Notes: generated by a model not told the origin, from the letters alone. A DNA stretch of 64,000 nt from Pseudomonas sp. R84 (GCF_009834515.1 NZ_CP019426.1:6279501-6343500); one strand, 5' to 3'. Numbered from the stretch's first letter, positions 39,838 through 49,995 are shown. A program made the numbers and translations.

Positions 39838-42681
39838 ATGACGCGCACCCACGAAATCCGCCCCGACCTGGACGAAGGCATTGACCGCAAGGTCCTCAGC
39901 CAGCTGCGCGCGCGTTTTCTCAAACTCAATGAAGGCCGCCTCGGCCGCGCCCTGGAAGGTTTGTCGACGCGCCAACAGAGCGTGTTGACGCTGTTGCCGC
40001 TGTTCTTCCACGTCAACCATCCGCTGCTGCCGGGTTATGTCTCGGGCAGTACGCCGGCCGGTCTGTCGAATTACGAGCCGGACACCAATACGCTCGCCGA
40101 AGCGCAACGCCTGACCCGTTCGTTCTCCTACAAGCCGCGTCACGGCAGCAACCCGCCACGACCGATCCACGGCCTGTTCCTGATGGGCAGCCTTGGCACG
40201 CTGGCACAGGCCGATCAGAGCGACATGGACGTGTGGGTCTGCCACGCGCCTGACTTGAGCGAAAGTGAACTCAGTGAGCTGAGCAAGAAATGTCAGTTGC
40301 TCGAAACCTGGGCTGCGAGCCAGGGCGCCGAAGCGCATTTTTTCCTGATCGACCCGGAGCGCTTCGTCAAAGGCGAACGCGACACCCAGCTCAGCTCGGA
40401 AAACTGCGGCAGCACTCAGCACTATCTGTTGCTGGACGAGTTTTACCGCACCGCAATCTGGCTGGCCGGGCGCACGCCGATCTGGTGGCTGGTGCCGGTT
40501 TACGAAGAAACCGCCTACGACCTCTACACCCACACCCTGCTGTCCAAGCGTTTCATCCGCGCCGACGAAACCCTCGACCTTGGCCACCTGGCGAGAATCC
40601 CGCCAGGCGAGTTCATCGGCGCCGGGTTGTGGCAGTTGTTCAAAGGCATCGAGTCACCGTACAAATCGGTGCTCAAACTGCTGCTGACCGAGGTCTACGC
40701 CAGCGAACACCCGCAGGTGCAGTGCCTGAGCCTGCGCTTCAAAAAAGCCGTGTTCGCCAACCAACTGGATCTGGATGAACTGGACCCGTACATGGTCGTG
40801 TACCGGCGTATCGAGGAATACCTCACCGCGCGTAACGAGCCGGAGCGGCTGGAACTGGTGCGCCGCGCGCTGTACCTGAAGGTCAACCGCAAGCTCACCG
40901 GCAACAGCCGCACCCAGAGCTGGCAACGCACGTTGCTGGAACGGCTGGCCAGCGAGTGGCATTGGGATCAGCGACAACTGACCCTGCTCGACAGCCGCAG
41001 TCAGTGGAAAGTCCGCCAGGTCAGCGCCGAACGCCGCGCGCTGGTCAATGAGCTGAACTACAGCTATCGCTTCCTGACCCAGTTCGCTCGCACCGAGCAG
41101 ACCGTCAGCCTGATCAACAAGCGCGACCTCAATGTGCTCGGTCGCAGGCTCTATGCCGCCTTCGAGCGCAAGGCCGACAAGGTCGAGTTCATCAACCCCG
41201 GCATCGCCCCGGATCTGGCCGAAGACACCCTGACCCTGGTGCAGTCGCGCAACAAGAAGGAGCCGGGACAAACCCAGTGGGGCCTGTACAACGGCAGCCT
41301 GACCGCATTGGAGTGGGAACACTTCGCGCCAATCAAGCGCAGCCGCGAGTTACTGGAGCTGTTGACCTGGTGCCACCGCAACGGTGTGATCGACAGCAGC
41401 ACGCGCCTCGCTTTGCATCCCGGCACCAGCGACCTGAGCGAGTTCGAGCTGTTCAACCTGCTCGGCAGCCTGCAGCAGTGCATCGCCCTGCCCTTGGCCA
41501 CCGTCGCGGAAGAACCGCTGCTGCGCGCCGCGGTGCCGAGCGAAGTGTTGATTCTGGTAAACGTCGGGATTGATCCGCTCAAACATCACCGCGACCTCAA
41601 TATCCTGATGACCACCGAGCGCACCGACTCATTGAGTTACGCCGGCGTGCGCGAAAACCTCGTGCTGACGCTGGATCAGGTCACGCTCAACAGCTGGAAC
41701 GAAGTACTGGTCAACCGCTTCGACGGCCCGCATGCCCTGCTCGACTGCCTGCGCGATTACCTCAACAATTTGCCACGCGGGCCATCGCAGCCGTCGCTGA
41801 AGGTGCGCTGCTTCTGCCACAACCGCGCGCAGTTCATTGCCCGCCGGGTTGAAGAAATCATCGACACCGCGCAGAACCTGCTGCTCAGCGAGTTGAATCA
41901 CCGCTATCTGATTCAGGTGCAGCAGCATTATCACGTACTGGAATTAGTGCCGGGCCAGGTCAACCACGTCGCCCTCGCCACCCTGCCGGCGCTGGTCGAT
42001 TACCTCGGCGAGGAACAGCCGCGCTACAGCCCGCTGCACCTGGACCCGATGGCGCTGGAGGAACACGACCTCGCGCTGATCCTGCCAATGGGCCAGCCGG
42101 AGTGCATTCAGGTGTTCTACCGCATTACCGAACAGCAAGCCGAGCTGTACGTATTGGATGAATTCAATGCGCTGTGGCAGCAGCATTTGCCGTACCACGA
42201 CGAGCAGAGTCTGCTGGTGCCGCTGCAGCGCTTCCTGCAATCGATCCTGTTCCGTCGCGAAGCCGTGTTGCCGATGGATGCCGGCCCGGGTGCCCGTCTC
42301 GAAACGTTGTATTACCAGTTATTGCCTTCGGGGCCGGGACGCGCACGACGGGTCGAAGCGCGGCCGGCACCGCAGACGCCGGTGAACAAGCCGTTCTACG
42401 ACGTGCAGGCGATCGTCGGCAAAGCCGCACCGGGCGAAGTGCAGGTCACTCTGTACTGCAATCAACGGGAATTCAGCGAGCTGGAACATGGCGACCAGCT
42501 GTTCAGCGTGGTCGCCCGGGAGATCGTCGAGCAGCGCCGCGACAGCGAACGCTATCGCTGCTACATCACCGACCTGGACCTCTCGGGCCTGCTCGGTGAC
42601 GGGCAGAGTTCAAGCAATCTGTATCTGCGCTACAAGGCTGACCTGGAGCGCGCTCTGAACGAGGCACTCGAACAGGTCTGA
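39838..42681 (+). CDS. cyaA: Class I adenylate cyclase
   Basis: Makes cyclic AMP from ATP for the CRP/Vfr regulon. The protein is 947 residues, larger than E. coli CyaA (848). The N-terminal catalytic domain has the nucleotidyltransferase-type motif GSLGTLAQADQSDMDVW (117-133) with metal-binding Asp129 and Asp131. The C-terminal half is a regulatory region that in enterics responds to the PTS. The start at 39838 gives the family opening LDEGIDRKVLSQLRARFLKL. It is convergent with rnk. Confidence 0.95.
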   Translation: MTRTHEIRPDLDEGIDRKVLSQLRARFLKLNEGRLGRALEGLSTRQQSVLTLLPLFFHVNHPLLPGYVSGSTPAGLSNYEPDTNTLAEAQRLTRSFSYKPRHGSNPPRPIHGLFLMGSLGTLAQADQSDMDVWVCHAPDLSESELSELSKKCQLLETWAASQGAEAHFFLIDPERFVKGERDTQLSSENCGSTQHYLLLDEFYRTAIWLAGRTPIWWLVPVYEETAYDLYTHTLLSKRFIRADETLDLGHLARIPPGEFIGAGLWQLFKGIESPYKSVLKLLLTEVYASEHPQVQCLSLRFKKAVFANQLDLDELDPYMVVYRRIEEYLTARNEPERLELVRRALYLKVNRKLTGNSRTQSWQRTLLERLASEWHWDQRQLTLLDSRSQWKVRQVSAERRALVNELNYSYRFLTQFARTEQTVSLINKRDLNVLGRRLYAAFERKADKVEFINPGIAPDLAEDTLTLVQSRNKKEPGQTQWGLYNGSLTALEWEHFAPIKRSRELLELLTWCHRNGVIDSSTRLALHPGTSDLSEFELFNLLGSLQQCIALPLATVAEEPLLRAAVPSEVLILVNVGIDPLKHHRDLNILMTTERTDSLSYAGVRENLVLTLDQVTLNSWNEVLVNRFDGPHALLDCLRDYLNNLPRGPSQPSLKVRCFCHNRAQFIARRVEEIIDTAQNLLLSELNHRYLIQVQQHYHVLELVPGQVNHVALATLPALVDYLGEEQPRYSPLHLDPMALEEHDLALILPMGQPECIQVFYRITEQQAELYVLDEFNALWQQHLPYHDEQSLLVPLQRFLQSILFRREAVLPMDAGPGARLETLYYQLLPSGPGRARRVEARPAPQTPVNKPFYDVQAIVGKAAPGEVQVTLYCNQREFSELEHGDQLFSVVAREIVEQRRDSERYRCYITDLDLSGLLGDGQSSSNLYLRYKADLERALNEALEQV

Positions 42682-42687
42682 GGCGGA

Positions 42688-43107
42688 TTACTCGGGAAAC
42701 GCGCCACCGTTGGCCGGTTGCGATTCGACTTCCAGCAAAGTCAGTTTGAGGGTCTTGCCACCGGGTGCCGGCCAGTCAATGTGCTGACCGACCTTCAGGC
42801 CCAGCAACGCGCTGCCGACCGGGGCCAGAATCGAGATCTTGCCTTCATCGGCGTTGGCATCCTTTGGATAGACCAGCGTCAGGTGATAGTCCTTGCCACT
42901 GCCTTCTTCGCGGCAATGCACACGGGAATTCATCGTCACGACATCGGCGGGCACTTCATCGTGGCCGACCACGGTATCGGCGCGGTCCAGCTCGGTTTGC
43001 AGCGCAATCACGCCCGGCGCAGCCTGGTCTTTCTCGTTCAGGTTGTCGATCAAGCGCTCCAGACGTTGCACGTCCAGACGGGTAAGGGTGATGGAAGGTG
43101 CGGTCAT
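42688..43107 (-). CDS. rnk: Rnk, regulator of nucleoside diphosphate kinase
   Basis: A 139-residue protein with an N-terminal coiled coil (LDVQRLERLIDNLNEKD) and a GreA/GreB C-terminal-like FKBP fold (VTMNSRVHCREEG, KISILAPVGSALLGLKVGQ). It binds RNA polymerase but lacks the Gre cleavage tip. In P. aeruginosa Rnk affects nucleoside diphosphate kinase levels and alginate synthesis. The ATG at 43107 was chosen over a start ten codons upstream, because that added segment is not family-like. Confidence 0.92.
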   Translation of the reverse strand: MTAPSITLTRLDVQRLERLIDNLNEKDQAAPGVIALQTELDRADTVVGHDEVPADVVTMNSRVHCREEGSGKDYHLTLVYPKDANADEGKISILAPVGSALLGLKVGQHIDWPAPGGKTLKLTLLEVESQPANGGAFPE

Positions 43108-43145
43108 GATCCGGGCAGACTCCTTTCTTCTGCACACAAAAAAAG

Positions 43146-43175
43146 CAAAACCCCGCCAAAAAAGACGGGGTTTTC
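43146..43175 (-). terminator. Intrinsic terminator after the DUF1289 gene
   Basis: The stem AAAACCCCG/CGGGGTTTT, with the bases between forming a CC-AAAAAA-GA loop, lies 60 bp past the DUF1289 stop and before rnk on the same strand. Confidence 0.82.
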
Positions 43176-43235
43176 ACCAGGCCTCGATGGGTTGAGGCGT
43201 GTTCGGACACTATCACAGCTCAAAAAATATACAAG

Positions 43236-43460
43236 TCACGCCCCGCCGCACTGCTTGCGCTGCGACGCCTGCGCGCAAATTACCCGTCGCCGCTCGTCGT
43301 CCGCCGAACGCCATTCGCGAATGTCCTCGACATGACGGAAGCAGCCGAGGCAGACCTTTTGTTCGTCCAGCCGGCACACGCCGCTGCATGGCGAAGGCAC
43401 GGCCGGGCTGATGTTGCTGTAAAGCGGCTTCGGTGGACGAACAGGAGCGGTGTCGGTCAC
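43236..43460 (-). CDS. DUF1289 family cysteine-rich protein
   Basis: A 74-residue protein with the DUF1289 pattern PSPCSGVCRLDEQKVCLGCFR and a downstream WRSADDERRRVI: four cysteines that probably bind a metal or Fe-S cluster. The likely start is GTG at 43460, 4 bases after the cyaY stop, so it is translationally coupled to cyaY. Without that start the frame continues antisense-like into cyaY, which I reject. Its place directly after frataxin hints at iron-sulfur handling, by association. Confidence 0.82.
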   Translation of the reverse strand: MTDTAPVRPPKPLYSNISPAVPSPCSGVCRLDEQKVCLGCFRHVEDIREWRSADDERRRVICAQASQRKQCGGA

Positions 43461-43464
43461 GGAA

Positions 43465-43797
43465 TCACAGACCTTCGAAGTCGAATTCAGCGCCAGCCTG
43501 CTGCTGGACGATGCGCTCGAGCATTTCGCCCAATTGCTCTTCGCTCTTGTCGCACATCCAGCGCTCGCTTTCTTCGTCGTAGTCGAAGTGGAAACCACCG
43601 GACACCGCCGCCAGCCACAGCTGACGCAGCGGCTCCTGGCGGCTGAAGATCAGCTGCGAGCCGTTTTCGAACTTGACGGTGAGCACACCGGCCGAGTTCT
43701 CCATGTCGATATCCAGATCACTTTCGTCAAAGATGTCTTCCAGTTTTTCCTGGGTTTCATCGACCAGATCGTGAAAACGGGCTTCGGACAAACTCAT
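43465..43797 (-). CDS. cyaY: CyaY, bacterial frataxin
   Basis: A 110-residue iron-binding protein that modulates IscS activity in iron-sulfur cluster assembly. The acidic first helix SEARFHDLVDETQEKLEDIF and the beta-sheet face with NGSQLIFSRQEPLRQLWLAA are typical. The ATG at 43797 gives a standard N-terminus. It is followed at 4 bases by the DUF1289 gene and is divergent from lptM-lysA-dapF, as in most gammaproteobacteria. Confidence 0.95.
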   Translation of the reverse strand: MSLSEARFHDLVDETQEKLEDIFDESDLDIDMENSAGVLTVKFENGSQLIFSRQEPLRQLWLAAVSGGFHFDYDEESERWMCDKSEEQLGEMLERIVQQQAGAEFDFEGL

Positions 43798-43911
43798 TGC
43801 GGCAACCTCAAAAAATGTCTGATCAGGCTCAAGCGCCGAAAGATACGGACGCTGCCGGCCGATTGCAAAGATTAACGACCAAGCACCTGCCGGCCCAGTA
43901 ACACCGAACCC

Positions 43912-44000
43912 TGTGGGAGCGAGCCTGCTCGCGAATGGCCGGCACATCCAACATTATCGCTAGCTGACACTCCGCTATCGCGAGCAGGCTCACTCCTACA
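43912..44000. repeat. REP doublet
   Basis: Inverted copies tgtgggagcgagcctgctcg (from 43912) and tcgcgagcaggctcactcct (to 44000). The right copy has point changes (a for g, t for c). Confidence 0.85.
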
Positions 44001-44123
44001 GGAGATTGCGGCGGTTCGGGCAGCTTTGGGCGAGCCCCGCCGGACGGGAACCCCCTCGCATAGGCAAGCTGCCGGGTGGCCGGTATACTCCGGCGCAATT
44101 AACGCATTTTCAAGGATTTCGCC

Positions 44124-44297
44124 ATGAAGCGCCTGATCTCTTCCCTTGCTGCGCTCGTCGCGGTTGCCTGCCTCGTTTCGGCCTGTGGTCAAAAAGGCCC
44201 GCTGTACCTGCCGGATGACGATCAGGACCCGGCCGAGCAAGCCCAGTCTTCGCAGAAGCAACCGTCCAAAGCACACAAGCACGACGTTTACCAATAA
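44124..44297 (+). CDS. lptM: LptM (YifL/LppL), small lipoprotein of the LPS translocon
   Basis: A 57-residue lipoprotein missed by length filters: signal peptide [21 protein letters not shown] with the lipidated Cys at 21, then the diagnostic [10 protein letters not shown] and a charged tail. E. coli LptM (YifL) mimics LPS to help LptD form correct disulfides. The Pseudomonas homologue is called LppL. It lies between cyaY and lysA-dapF, the conserved location. The ATG at 44124 follows AAGGA. Confidence 0.93.
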   Translation: MKRLISSLAALVAVACLVSACGQKGPLYLPDDDQDPAEQAQSSQKQPSKAHKHDVYQ

Positions 44298-44306
44298 GGG
44301 ATCGCC

Positions 44307-45554
44307 ATGGACGCTTTTAACTACCGTGGCGGGGAACTGTTCGCGGAAGGTGTGGCGCTGTCCGCCATCGCCGATCGTTTCGGTACGCCTACTTATGTGT
44401 ACTCGCGCGCGCATATCGAAGCTCAGTATCTGGCTTACGCCGATGCCTTGGCCGGCATGCCGCACCTCGTCTGCTTTGCGGTCAAGGCCAACTCCAACCT
44501 CGGCGTACTGAATGTCCTGGCCCGTCTCGGTGCCGGTTTCGACATCGTTTCCCGTGGTGAACTGGAGCGTGTACTCGCCGCTGGCGGCAGTGCTGACAAG
44601 ATCGTCTTCTCCGGTGTCGGCAAGACCCGTGACGACATGCGTCGCGCACTGGAAGTCGGCGTGCACTGCTTCAACGTCGAATCCACCGACGAGTTGGAAC
44701 GCCTGCAAGTGGTCGCCGCCGAGCTGGGCGTTCGCGCCCCGGTATCGCTGCGGGTGAACCCGGACGTCGATGCCGGCACCCACCCGTACATTTCCACCGG
44801 TCTCAAAGAGAACAAGTTCGGTATCGCCATTGCCGACGCCGAAGACGTGTACGTACGCGCCGCGCATCTGCCGAACCTGGAAGTGGTTGGCGTCGACTGC
44901 CACATCGGTTCGCAACTGACCACGCTGCCACCGTTCCTTGATGCCCTCGACCGCCTTCTGGATCTGGTCGATCGTCTCGGCGATTGCGGCATTCACCTGC
45001 GCCACATCGATCTCGGTGGTGGTTTGGGCGTGCGTTATCGCGATGAAGAGCCGCCATTGGCTGCCGACTACATCAAAGCCGTACGCGAGCGTCTGAACGG
45101 TCGTGATCTGGCGCTGGTGTTCGAGCCGGGCCGTTTCATCGTTGCCAACGCCGGCGTGCTGCTGACTCAGGTCGAGTACCTCAAGCACACCGAACACAAG
45201 GATTTCGCCATCGTCGACGCGGCGATGAACGACCTGATTCGCCCGGCGCTGTATCAGGCGTGGATGGACGTCACGGCGGTCAAACCGCGTGACACCGCTG
45301 CGCGCAAATACGACATCGTCGGCCCGATCTGCGAAACCGGTGACTTCCTCGCCAAGGATCGCGAATTGGCCCTGGCCGAAGGCGATCTGCTGGCCGTGCA
45401 TTCGGCCGGCGCCTACGGTTTTGTGATGAGCTCCAACTACAACACCCGTGGCCGTGCCGCTGAAGTGTTGGTAGACGGTGATCAGGTTTTTGAAGTGCGT
45501 CGCCGCGAGACCGTGGCCGAGCTGTTTGCCGGCGAAAGCCTGCTGCCGGAGTAA
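44307..45554 (+). CDS. lysA: Diaminopimelate decarboxylase
   Basis: PLP enzyme that converts meso-diaminopimelate to lysine. The 415-residue protein has the fold-III alanine racemase-like barrel. The PLP lysine is Lys60 in VCFAVKANSNLGVL. The glycine loop HIDLGGGLGVRY binds phosphate. The C-terminal CGPICETGDF-type region (PICETGDFLAKDREL) completes the active site in the dimer. It starts 9 bases after lptM and 3 bases before dapF, forming one operon. Confidence 0.97.
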   Translation: MDAFNYRGGELFAEGVALSAIADRFGTPTYVYSRAHIEAQYLAYADALAGMPHLVCFAVKANSNLGVLNVLARLGAGFDIVSRGELERVLAAGGSADKIVFSGVGKTRDDMRRALEVGVHCFNVESTDELERLQVVAAELGVRAPVSLRVNPDVDAGTHPYISTGLKENKFGIAIADAEDVYVRAAHLPNLEVVGVDCHIGSQLTTLPPFLDALDRLLDLVDRLGDCGIHLRHIDLGGGLGVRYRDEEPPLAADYIKAVRERLNGRDLALVFEPGRFIVANAGVLLTQVEYLKHTEHKDFAIVDAAMNDLIRPALYQAWMDVTAVKPRDTAARKYDIVGPICETGDFLAKDRELALAEGDLLAVHSAGAYGFVMSSNYNTRGRAAEVLVDGDQVFEVRRRETVAELFAGESLLPE

Positions 45555-45557
45555 GCC

Positions 45558-46388
45558 ATGCTGCTGCGTTTTACTAAAATGCACGGCTTGGGCAATGACT
45601 TCATGGTTCTCGACCTGGTCAGCCAGCACGCGCATATTCAGCCGAAGCACGCCAAGCAATGGGGCGACCGCCATACCGGCATCGGTTTCGACCAGCTGCT
45701 GATCGTCGAGGCACCGAGCAACCCGGACGTGGATTTCCGTTACCGGATCTTCAATTCCGATGGCTCGGAAGTCGAGCAGTGCGGCAACGGTGCGCGCTGC
45801 TTTGCGCGCTTCGTGCTCGACAAGCGTCTGACCGCGAAACGACAGATTCGCGTCGAGACCAAGGGCGGCATCATCGAACTGGACGTGCGTAACGACGGCC
45901 AGATCGGTGTGAACATGGGCGCCCCGCGTCTGGTGCCGGCGGACATTCCGTTCGAAGCGCCGGCGCAGGCCATCAGCTATCAGCTGGAAGTCGACGGCAC
46001 CACGGTCGAACTGGCTGCCGTGTCGATGGGCAACCCGCATGCGGTATTGCGCGTGCAGGACATCAACAGCGCACCGGTGCATGAACTGGGGGCAAAAATC
46101 GAACACCATCCGCGCTTCCCGGCGCGAGTGAATGTCGGTTTCCTCCAAGTCATCGACCGTAACCGTGCGCAGTTGCGCGTGTGGGAACGCGGCGCCGGGG
46201 AAACCCAAGCCTGCGGTACCGGCGCGTGTGCAGCAGCTGTCGCTGCGATCAGCCAGGGGTGGATGGATTCGCCGCTATTGATCGACCTGCCCGGCGGGCG
46301 TCTGTCCATTGAATGGGCGGGCCCTGGCCAACCGGTGCTGATGACCGGTCCGGCAGTGCGTGTATACGAAGGACAAGTACGTCTTTGA
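45558..46388 (+). CDS. dapF: Diaminopimelate epimerase
   Basis: Converts LL- to meso-diaminopimelate for lysine and peptidoglycan. It is 276 residues with no cofactor. The two catalytic cysteines are Cys75 (EQCGNGARC) and Cys219 (QACGTGAC). The opening [20 protein letters not shown] is standard. It is 3 bases after lysA and 13 before the DUF484 gene, within the conserved dapF-xerC operon. Confidence 0.98.
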   Translation: MLLRFTKMHGLGNDFMVLDLVSQHAHIQPKHAKQWGDRHTGIGFDQLLIVEAPSNPDVDFRYRIFNSDGSEVEQCGNGARCFARFVLDKRLTAKRQIRVETKGGIIELDVRNDGQIGVNMGAPRLVPADIPFEAPAQAISYQLEVDGTTVELAAVSMGNPHAVLRVQDINSAPVHELGAKIEHHPRFPARVNVGFLQVIDRNRAQLRVWERGAGETQACGTGACAAAVAAISQGWMDSPLLIDLPGGRLSIEWAGPGQPVLMTGPAVRVYEGQVRL

Positions 46389-46401
46389 GTGAGCAGAAAC
46401 C

Positions 46402-47127
46402 ATGACCGATAAGCCTCAGGTACCCGCCCGACAGTCCGACGAATCAGCGTCCGAAAGCCTGGAGGCGGCAGCGGTTGCTGCGTACCTTGAGGCGCATCCG
46501 GACTTCTTCGTCGAGCACGAAGAACTGCTGCCCGCCCTGCGCATTCCTCACCAGCGCGGTGATACCGTTTCGCTGGTCGAGCGGCAGATGACCATTCTGC
46601 GCGACCGCAACATCGAGATGCGTCACCGCCTCTCGCATTTGATGGACGTCGCCCGCGACAACGATCGCCTGTTCGACAAGACCCGCCGCCTGATTCTTTC
46701 TCTAATGGACGCCGCCAGCCTGGAAGACGTGGTGATCAGCGTCGAAGACAGTCTGCGCCAGGATTTCCAGGTGCCTTTTGTCAGCCTGATCCTGCTCGGT
46801 GACAACCCGGCACCGGTCGGTCGCTGGGTCACTCACGCTGACGCCCAAGTCGCCATCGGCGGCTTGCTTACCGAAGGCAAAAGCGTCAGCGGCAGCCTGC
46901 GTGAGCATGAACTGGACTTCCTCTTCGGCGAAGAACAGCGCAAGCAGATCGGCTCCACCGCCGTGGTCGCGGTCAGTCATCAAGGCATCCACGGCATTCT
47001 CGCGATCGCCAGCCGTGATCCGCAGCACTACAAGAGTTCGGTCGGCACGCTGTTCTTGAGCTACATCGCCGAAGTCATGGGCCGCGTGCTGCCACGGGTC
47101 AACAGCTCCCTGCGCTCGGTACGCTGA
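46402..47127 (+). CDS. DUF484 family protein (GAF-like)
   Basis: A 241-residue protein of the DUF484 (YigA) family, with an N-terminal helical part ([23 protein letters not shown]) and a GAF-like C-terminal domain ([20 protein letters not shown]). In gammaproteobacteria it is almost always between dapF and xerC, as here, with a 2-bp gap to xerC. Function is not established. A link to chromosome dimer resolution or cell division has been guessed from position. Confidence 0.88.
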   Translation: MTDKPQVPARQSDESASESLEAAAVAAYLEAHPDFFVEHEELLPALRIPHQRGDTVSLVERQMTILRDRNIEMRHRLSHLMDVARDNDRLFDKTRRLILSLMDAASLEDVVISVEDSLRQDFQVPFVSLILLGDNPAPVGRWVTHADAQVAIGGLLTEGKSVSGSLREHELDFLFGEEQRKQIGSTAVVAVSHQGIHGILAIASRDPQHYKSSVGTLFLSYIAEVMGRVLPRVNSSLRSVR

Positions 47128-47129
47128 AC

Positions 47130-48029
47130 ATGGAACGACAACTGGACGCTTACTGCGAACACCTGCGCAGTGAGCGGCAGGTGTCGCCGCACACGATCTA
47201 CCATTACCGACGCGACCTCGACAAAGTGTTGGGCTGGTGCGTCAAACAGAACATTGGTAGTTGGGCCGCGCTGGACACACAGCGGATGCGGGGCTTGATC
47301 ATTCAACTGCATGGCAAAGGCCAATCCTCCAGCAGCCTGGCCCGGCTATTGTCGGCGGTGCGTGGGCTCTATCGGTACCTGAACCGCGAAGGTTTGTGCG
47401 AACACGATCCTGCGAACGGCTTGTCGACACCCAAGGACAAACGTCGGTTGCCGAAAGTCATCGACACTGACCGCGCCCTGCAATTGTTTGAAGGTGCAGT
47501 GGAGGACGATTTCCTAGCCCGACGGGATCAGGCGATTCTTGAGCTTTTCTACTCCTCGGGTTTGCGCTTATCAGAGCTGACAGGGCTTAACCTTGAACAA
47601 CTCGACCTCGCCGATGGGATGGTTCAGGTGCTCGGCAAAGGCAGCAAGACTCGCCTGCTTCCAGTGGGGAGAAAGGCGCGTGAAGCCCTAGAGCTATGGC
47701 TGCCCTTCCGCGCCATGGCCAACCCGGTAGACGATGCGGTATTTATCAGCCAGCAAGGTCGGCGCCTAGGTCCTCGTTCGATCCAGCTAAGAGTCAAAGC
47801 GGCAGGAGCGCGGGAACTGGGACAAAACCTACACCCGCACATGTTGCGACACTCCTTCGCAAGCCATTTGCTGGAGTCTTCCCAAGATCTGCGAGGGGTG
47901 CAGGAACTGCTAGGCCATTCGAATATCACGACCACCCAGATCTACACCCACTTGGACTTCCAGCACCTTGCAACGGTCTACGACAGTGCCCACCCACGGG
48001 CCAAACGCATGAAAGGCGATGATTCATGA
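47130..48029 (+). CDS. xerC: Tyrosine recombinase XerC
   Basis: Site-specific recombinase that with XerD resolves chromosome dimers at dif. The 299-residue protein has the SAM-like core-binding domain (residues 1-90) and the catalytic domain with all active residues: Arg146 (SGLRLSEL), Lys170 (LGKGSKTR), His237 and Arg240 (HMLRHSFA), His263 (LGHSN) and Tyr272 ([10 protein letters not shown]). It overlaps the next gene by 4 bp (ATGA). In P. aeruginosa it is called sss and affects root colonisation in relatives. Confidence 0.96.
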   Translation: MERQLDAYCEHLRSERQVSPHTIYHYRRDLDKVLGWCVKQNIGSWAALDTQRMRGLIIQLHGKGQSSSSLARLLSAVRGLYRYLNREGLCEHDPANGLSTPKDKRRLPKVIDTDRALQLFEGAVEDDFLARRDQAILELFYSSGLRLSELTGLNLEQLDLADGMVQVLGKGSKTRLLPVGRKAREALELWLPFRAMANPVDDAVFISQQGRRLGPRSIQLRVKAAGARELGQNLHPHMLRHSFASHLLESSQDLRGVQELLGHSNITTTQIYTHLDFQHLATVYDSAHPRAKRMKGDDS

Positions 48030-48733
48030 GCATCCAGTTGATCACCTTCGACCTCGACGACACCCTGTGGGACACCGCGCCAGTGATCGTCAGCGCCGAA
48101 GCGATATTGCGCGAATGGCTGAGCGAACATGCGCCGAACCTGGGCGCGGTGCCGGTCGAGCATTTGTGGGCGATTCGTGAGCGTGTATTGGCTAACGAAC
48201 CGGGGCTCAAGCATCGGATCAGCGCGCTACGTCGGCGGGTGTTGTTTCATGCGATGGAAGACGCTGGATATGCCCATGGCGAAGCTACCGACCTGGCAGA
48301 CAAGGGTTTTGAAGTGTTTCTGCATGCGCGGCATCAGATCGAAGTGTTCCCTGAAGTCGAGCCGGTGCTGGAGATCCTCGCCAATCACTACGCGCTTGGC
48401 GTAGTCACCAATGGCAATGCCGATGTGCGCCGGTTGGGGCTGGCGGACTACTTCAAGTTTGCGTTGTGTGCGGAAGATATCGGCATCGCCAAACCGGATG
48501 CCCGGTTGTTCCACGAAGCCTTGCAGCGCGGTGGCGCCACGGCCGAAACCGCCGTACATATCGGCGATCATCCGGGCGATGACATTGCCGGCGCGCAGCA
48601 GGCGGGGTTGCGGGCGATCTGGTTTAACCCGGCGGGTAAGGTCTGGGAAGCGGATCGCCTGCCGGATGCCGAGATTCGCAGCCTGAGCGATTTGCCAGCC
48701 GTACTCGCGCGCTGGAATGCCTCCTCGAACTGA
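48026..48733 (+). CDS. HAD-family phosphatase (YigB-like)
   Basis: A 235-residue haloacid dehalogenase superfamily hydrolase. Motif I is [12 protein letters not shown] (residues about 8-19) with nucleophile Asp10 and acid Asp12. Motif II is in GVVTNGNAD, and motif IV is [12 protein letters not shown]. coli YigB hydrolyses FMN and is the next gene after xerC. The same synteny supports the assignment, but the substrate is not proven. Start overlaps xerC. Confidence 0.88.
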   Translation: MSIQLITFDLDDTLWDTAPVIVSAEAILREWLSEHAPNLGAVPVEHLWAIRERVLANEPGLKHRISALRRRVLFHAMEDAGYAHGEATDLADKGFEVFLHARHQIEVFPEVEPVLEILANHYALGVVTNGNADVRRLGLADYFKFALCAEDIGIAKPDARLFHEALQRGGATAETAVHIGDHPGDDIAGAQQAGLRAIWFNPAGKVWEADRLPDAEIRSLSDLPAVLARWNASSN

Positions 48734-48747
48734 TCTACCACCCCCCT

Positions 48748-48836
48748 GTGGGAGCGAGCCTGCTCGCGAAGGCAATCTGTCATCCAATATTGATGTTGAC
48801 TGACCCGCCGCTTTCGCGAGCAGGTTCGCTCCCACA
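48748..48836. repeat. REP doublet
   Basis: Inverted copies tgtgggagcgagcctgctcg (from 48748) and tttcgcgagcaggttcgctc (to 48836), between the convergent HAD gene and sutA. Confidence 0.9.
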
Positions 48837-48875
48837 AGGGAATTGCGTTCACTTCAATTGCGGAATTCCAGGCAT

Positions 48876-48906
48876 GAAAAAGCCCGCAGCGACGGCGGGC
48901 TCTTTC
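48876..48906 (-). terminator. Intrinsic terminator of sutA
   Basis: The stem AGCCCGC/GCGGGCT around AGCGACG with an A-run on the plus-strand left (T-run for the minus-strand gene) lies 20 bases past the sutA stop. Confidence 0.85.
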
Positions 48907-48925
48907 AGCAAGCAAGCGGCACGCC

Positions 48926-49252
48926 TCAGATAGGGCGGCTGCCGTACTTGTTGTCTGGCTTCTTCGGCGGATCGGCGACCACGTTGGCCTCCACTTCCTG
49001 AACCTTGCCGCCACGCGACAGGAACTCTTCCATGGCCTTGGCCAGGGCGTCGCGTTCCTTGTTCTTGGCTTCAATGCTCGGCAACTCGTCTACCGACACC
49101 GCAGCCTTGGCTTTGCCTTTGGCAGCCGGGGCCGGCGTATCGTCGCCACCATCGTCGTCAGCAACGTCTTCCGCTGCTGCTTCCAGACCTTCCTCGGCCT
49201 CGTCTTCGTCGCCTACTTCGAGGTCGTCGTTTTCCAGATCATCGTCGCTCAT
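48926..49252 (-). CDS. sutA: SutA, RNA polymerase-binding regulator of slow growth
   Basis: A 108-residue largely disordered acidic protein. Its first half is Asp/Glu rich (SDDDLENDDLEVGDEDEAEE), followed by the conserved basic C-terminal block KNKERDALAKAMEEFLSRGG to KYGSRPI. In P. aeruginosa SutA (survival under transitions) binds RNA polymerase and aids rRNA and housekeeping transcription in starved cells. Length and C-terminal sequence match. It has its own terminator and promoter space. The Pro/Ala linker (about 40-50) is variable in the family. Confidence 0.9.
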   Translation of the reverse strand: MSDDDLENDDLEVGDEDEAEEGLEAAAEDVADDDGGDDTPAPAAKGKAKAAVSVDELPSIEAKNKERDALAKAMEEFLSRGGKVQEVEANVVADPPKKPDNKYGSRPI

Positions 49253-49354
49253 GTTCTACCTCATGACTTGCGAAAAGCAGATTAGTTATAGACCAGCTTT
49301 GGCAACTGTCGAAAGTCGCCGTTAAAAAATCAGTAACCATTGGTGACCAACGGT

Positions 49355-49780
49355 TTATGCCCCTTCACCGTGCAAGGTGGCGAGGACTTTTCGGGCACCG
49401 CCATGATCACGGTGCTCGCCCAGATAAACGCCTTGCCAGGTTCCCAGTGCCAGACGACCTGCCGAAACCGGCAGACTGATCTGGCAGCCAAGCACGCTGG
49501 CCTTGAAGTGCGCCGGGAGGTCGTCCAGGCCTTCGTCGTTATGCTCATAGCCGTCTGTTCCTTGTGGGATCAGACGATTGAAAAATCGTTCGAAGTCGCG
49601 ACGTACCGCCGGATCGGCGTTCTCGTTGATGGTCAACGACGCCGAGGTATGCTGCAGCCACAAATGCAACAGACCGACCCGGCACTGCCTGAGTTCAGGC
49701 AGGCCAGCGAGTAACTCGTCCGTTACCAGATGAAAGCCCCGGGGCCGTGCCCGCAGGGTTATCAGAGTCTGTTGCCACAT
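49355..49780 (-). CDS. YjbQ family protein (UPF0047, thiamine-phosphate synthase-like)
   Basis: A 141-residue trimeric enzyme of the YjbQ family. Conserved parts are the His-containing [20 protein letters not shown] and the closing [20 protein letters not shown]. Some members have thiamine-phosphate synthase activity in vitro, while the normal reaction is not known. The ATG at 49780 (GAGAACTGT upstream) was chosen over an in-frame start nine codons earlier. Monocistronic, downstream of amtB on the same strand. Confidence 0.88.
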   Translation of the reverse strand: MWQQTLITLRARPRGFHLVTDELLAGLPELRQCRVGLLHLWLQHTSASLTINENADPAVRRDFERFFNRLIPQGTDGYEHNDEGLDDLPAHFKASVLGCQISLPVSAGRLALGTWQGVYLGEHRDHGGARKVLATLHGEGA

Positions 49781-49951
49781 ACAGTTCTCCGCACGTTCGG
49801 GGCGCATTCTAGCGCGCTCTGGGAAAAAACAAAGGCCCTAATATTCGCTCAATGATGTAAGCCATTGGCCGGTGAAAAACCGCCGTCGTAAACACGACTA
49901 AAGGCGTACGAAAAATCCTTTCAGCCTGTCGCTTAATGACAAATCCCGGAC

Positions 49952-49983
49952 AAAAAAATGCCCGGCGAACCGGGCAATTTTTT
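49952..49983 (-). terminator. Intrinsic terminator of amtB
   Basis: The stem TGCCCGG/CCGGGCA around CGAA is flanked by A7 and T6 runs. It lies 13 bases past the amtB stop. Confidence 0.9.
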
Positions 49984-49995
49984 CAGTGCGCGTAC

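Noticed and set aside
43872..46208. 778-codon minus-strand open frame opposite lysA and dapF
   Set aside because: The plus strand holds lysA, dapF and lptM with all catalytic motifs. The antisense frame has no family features.
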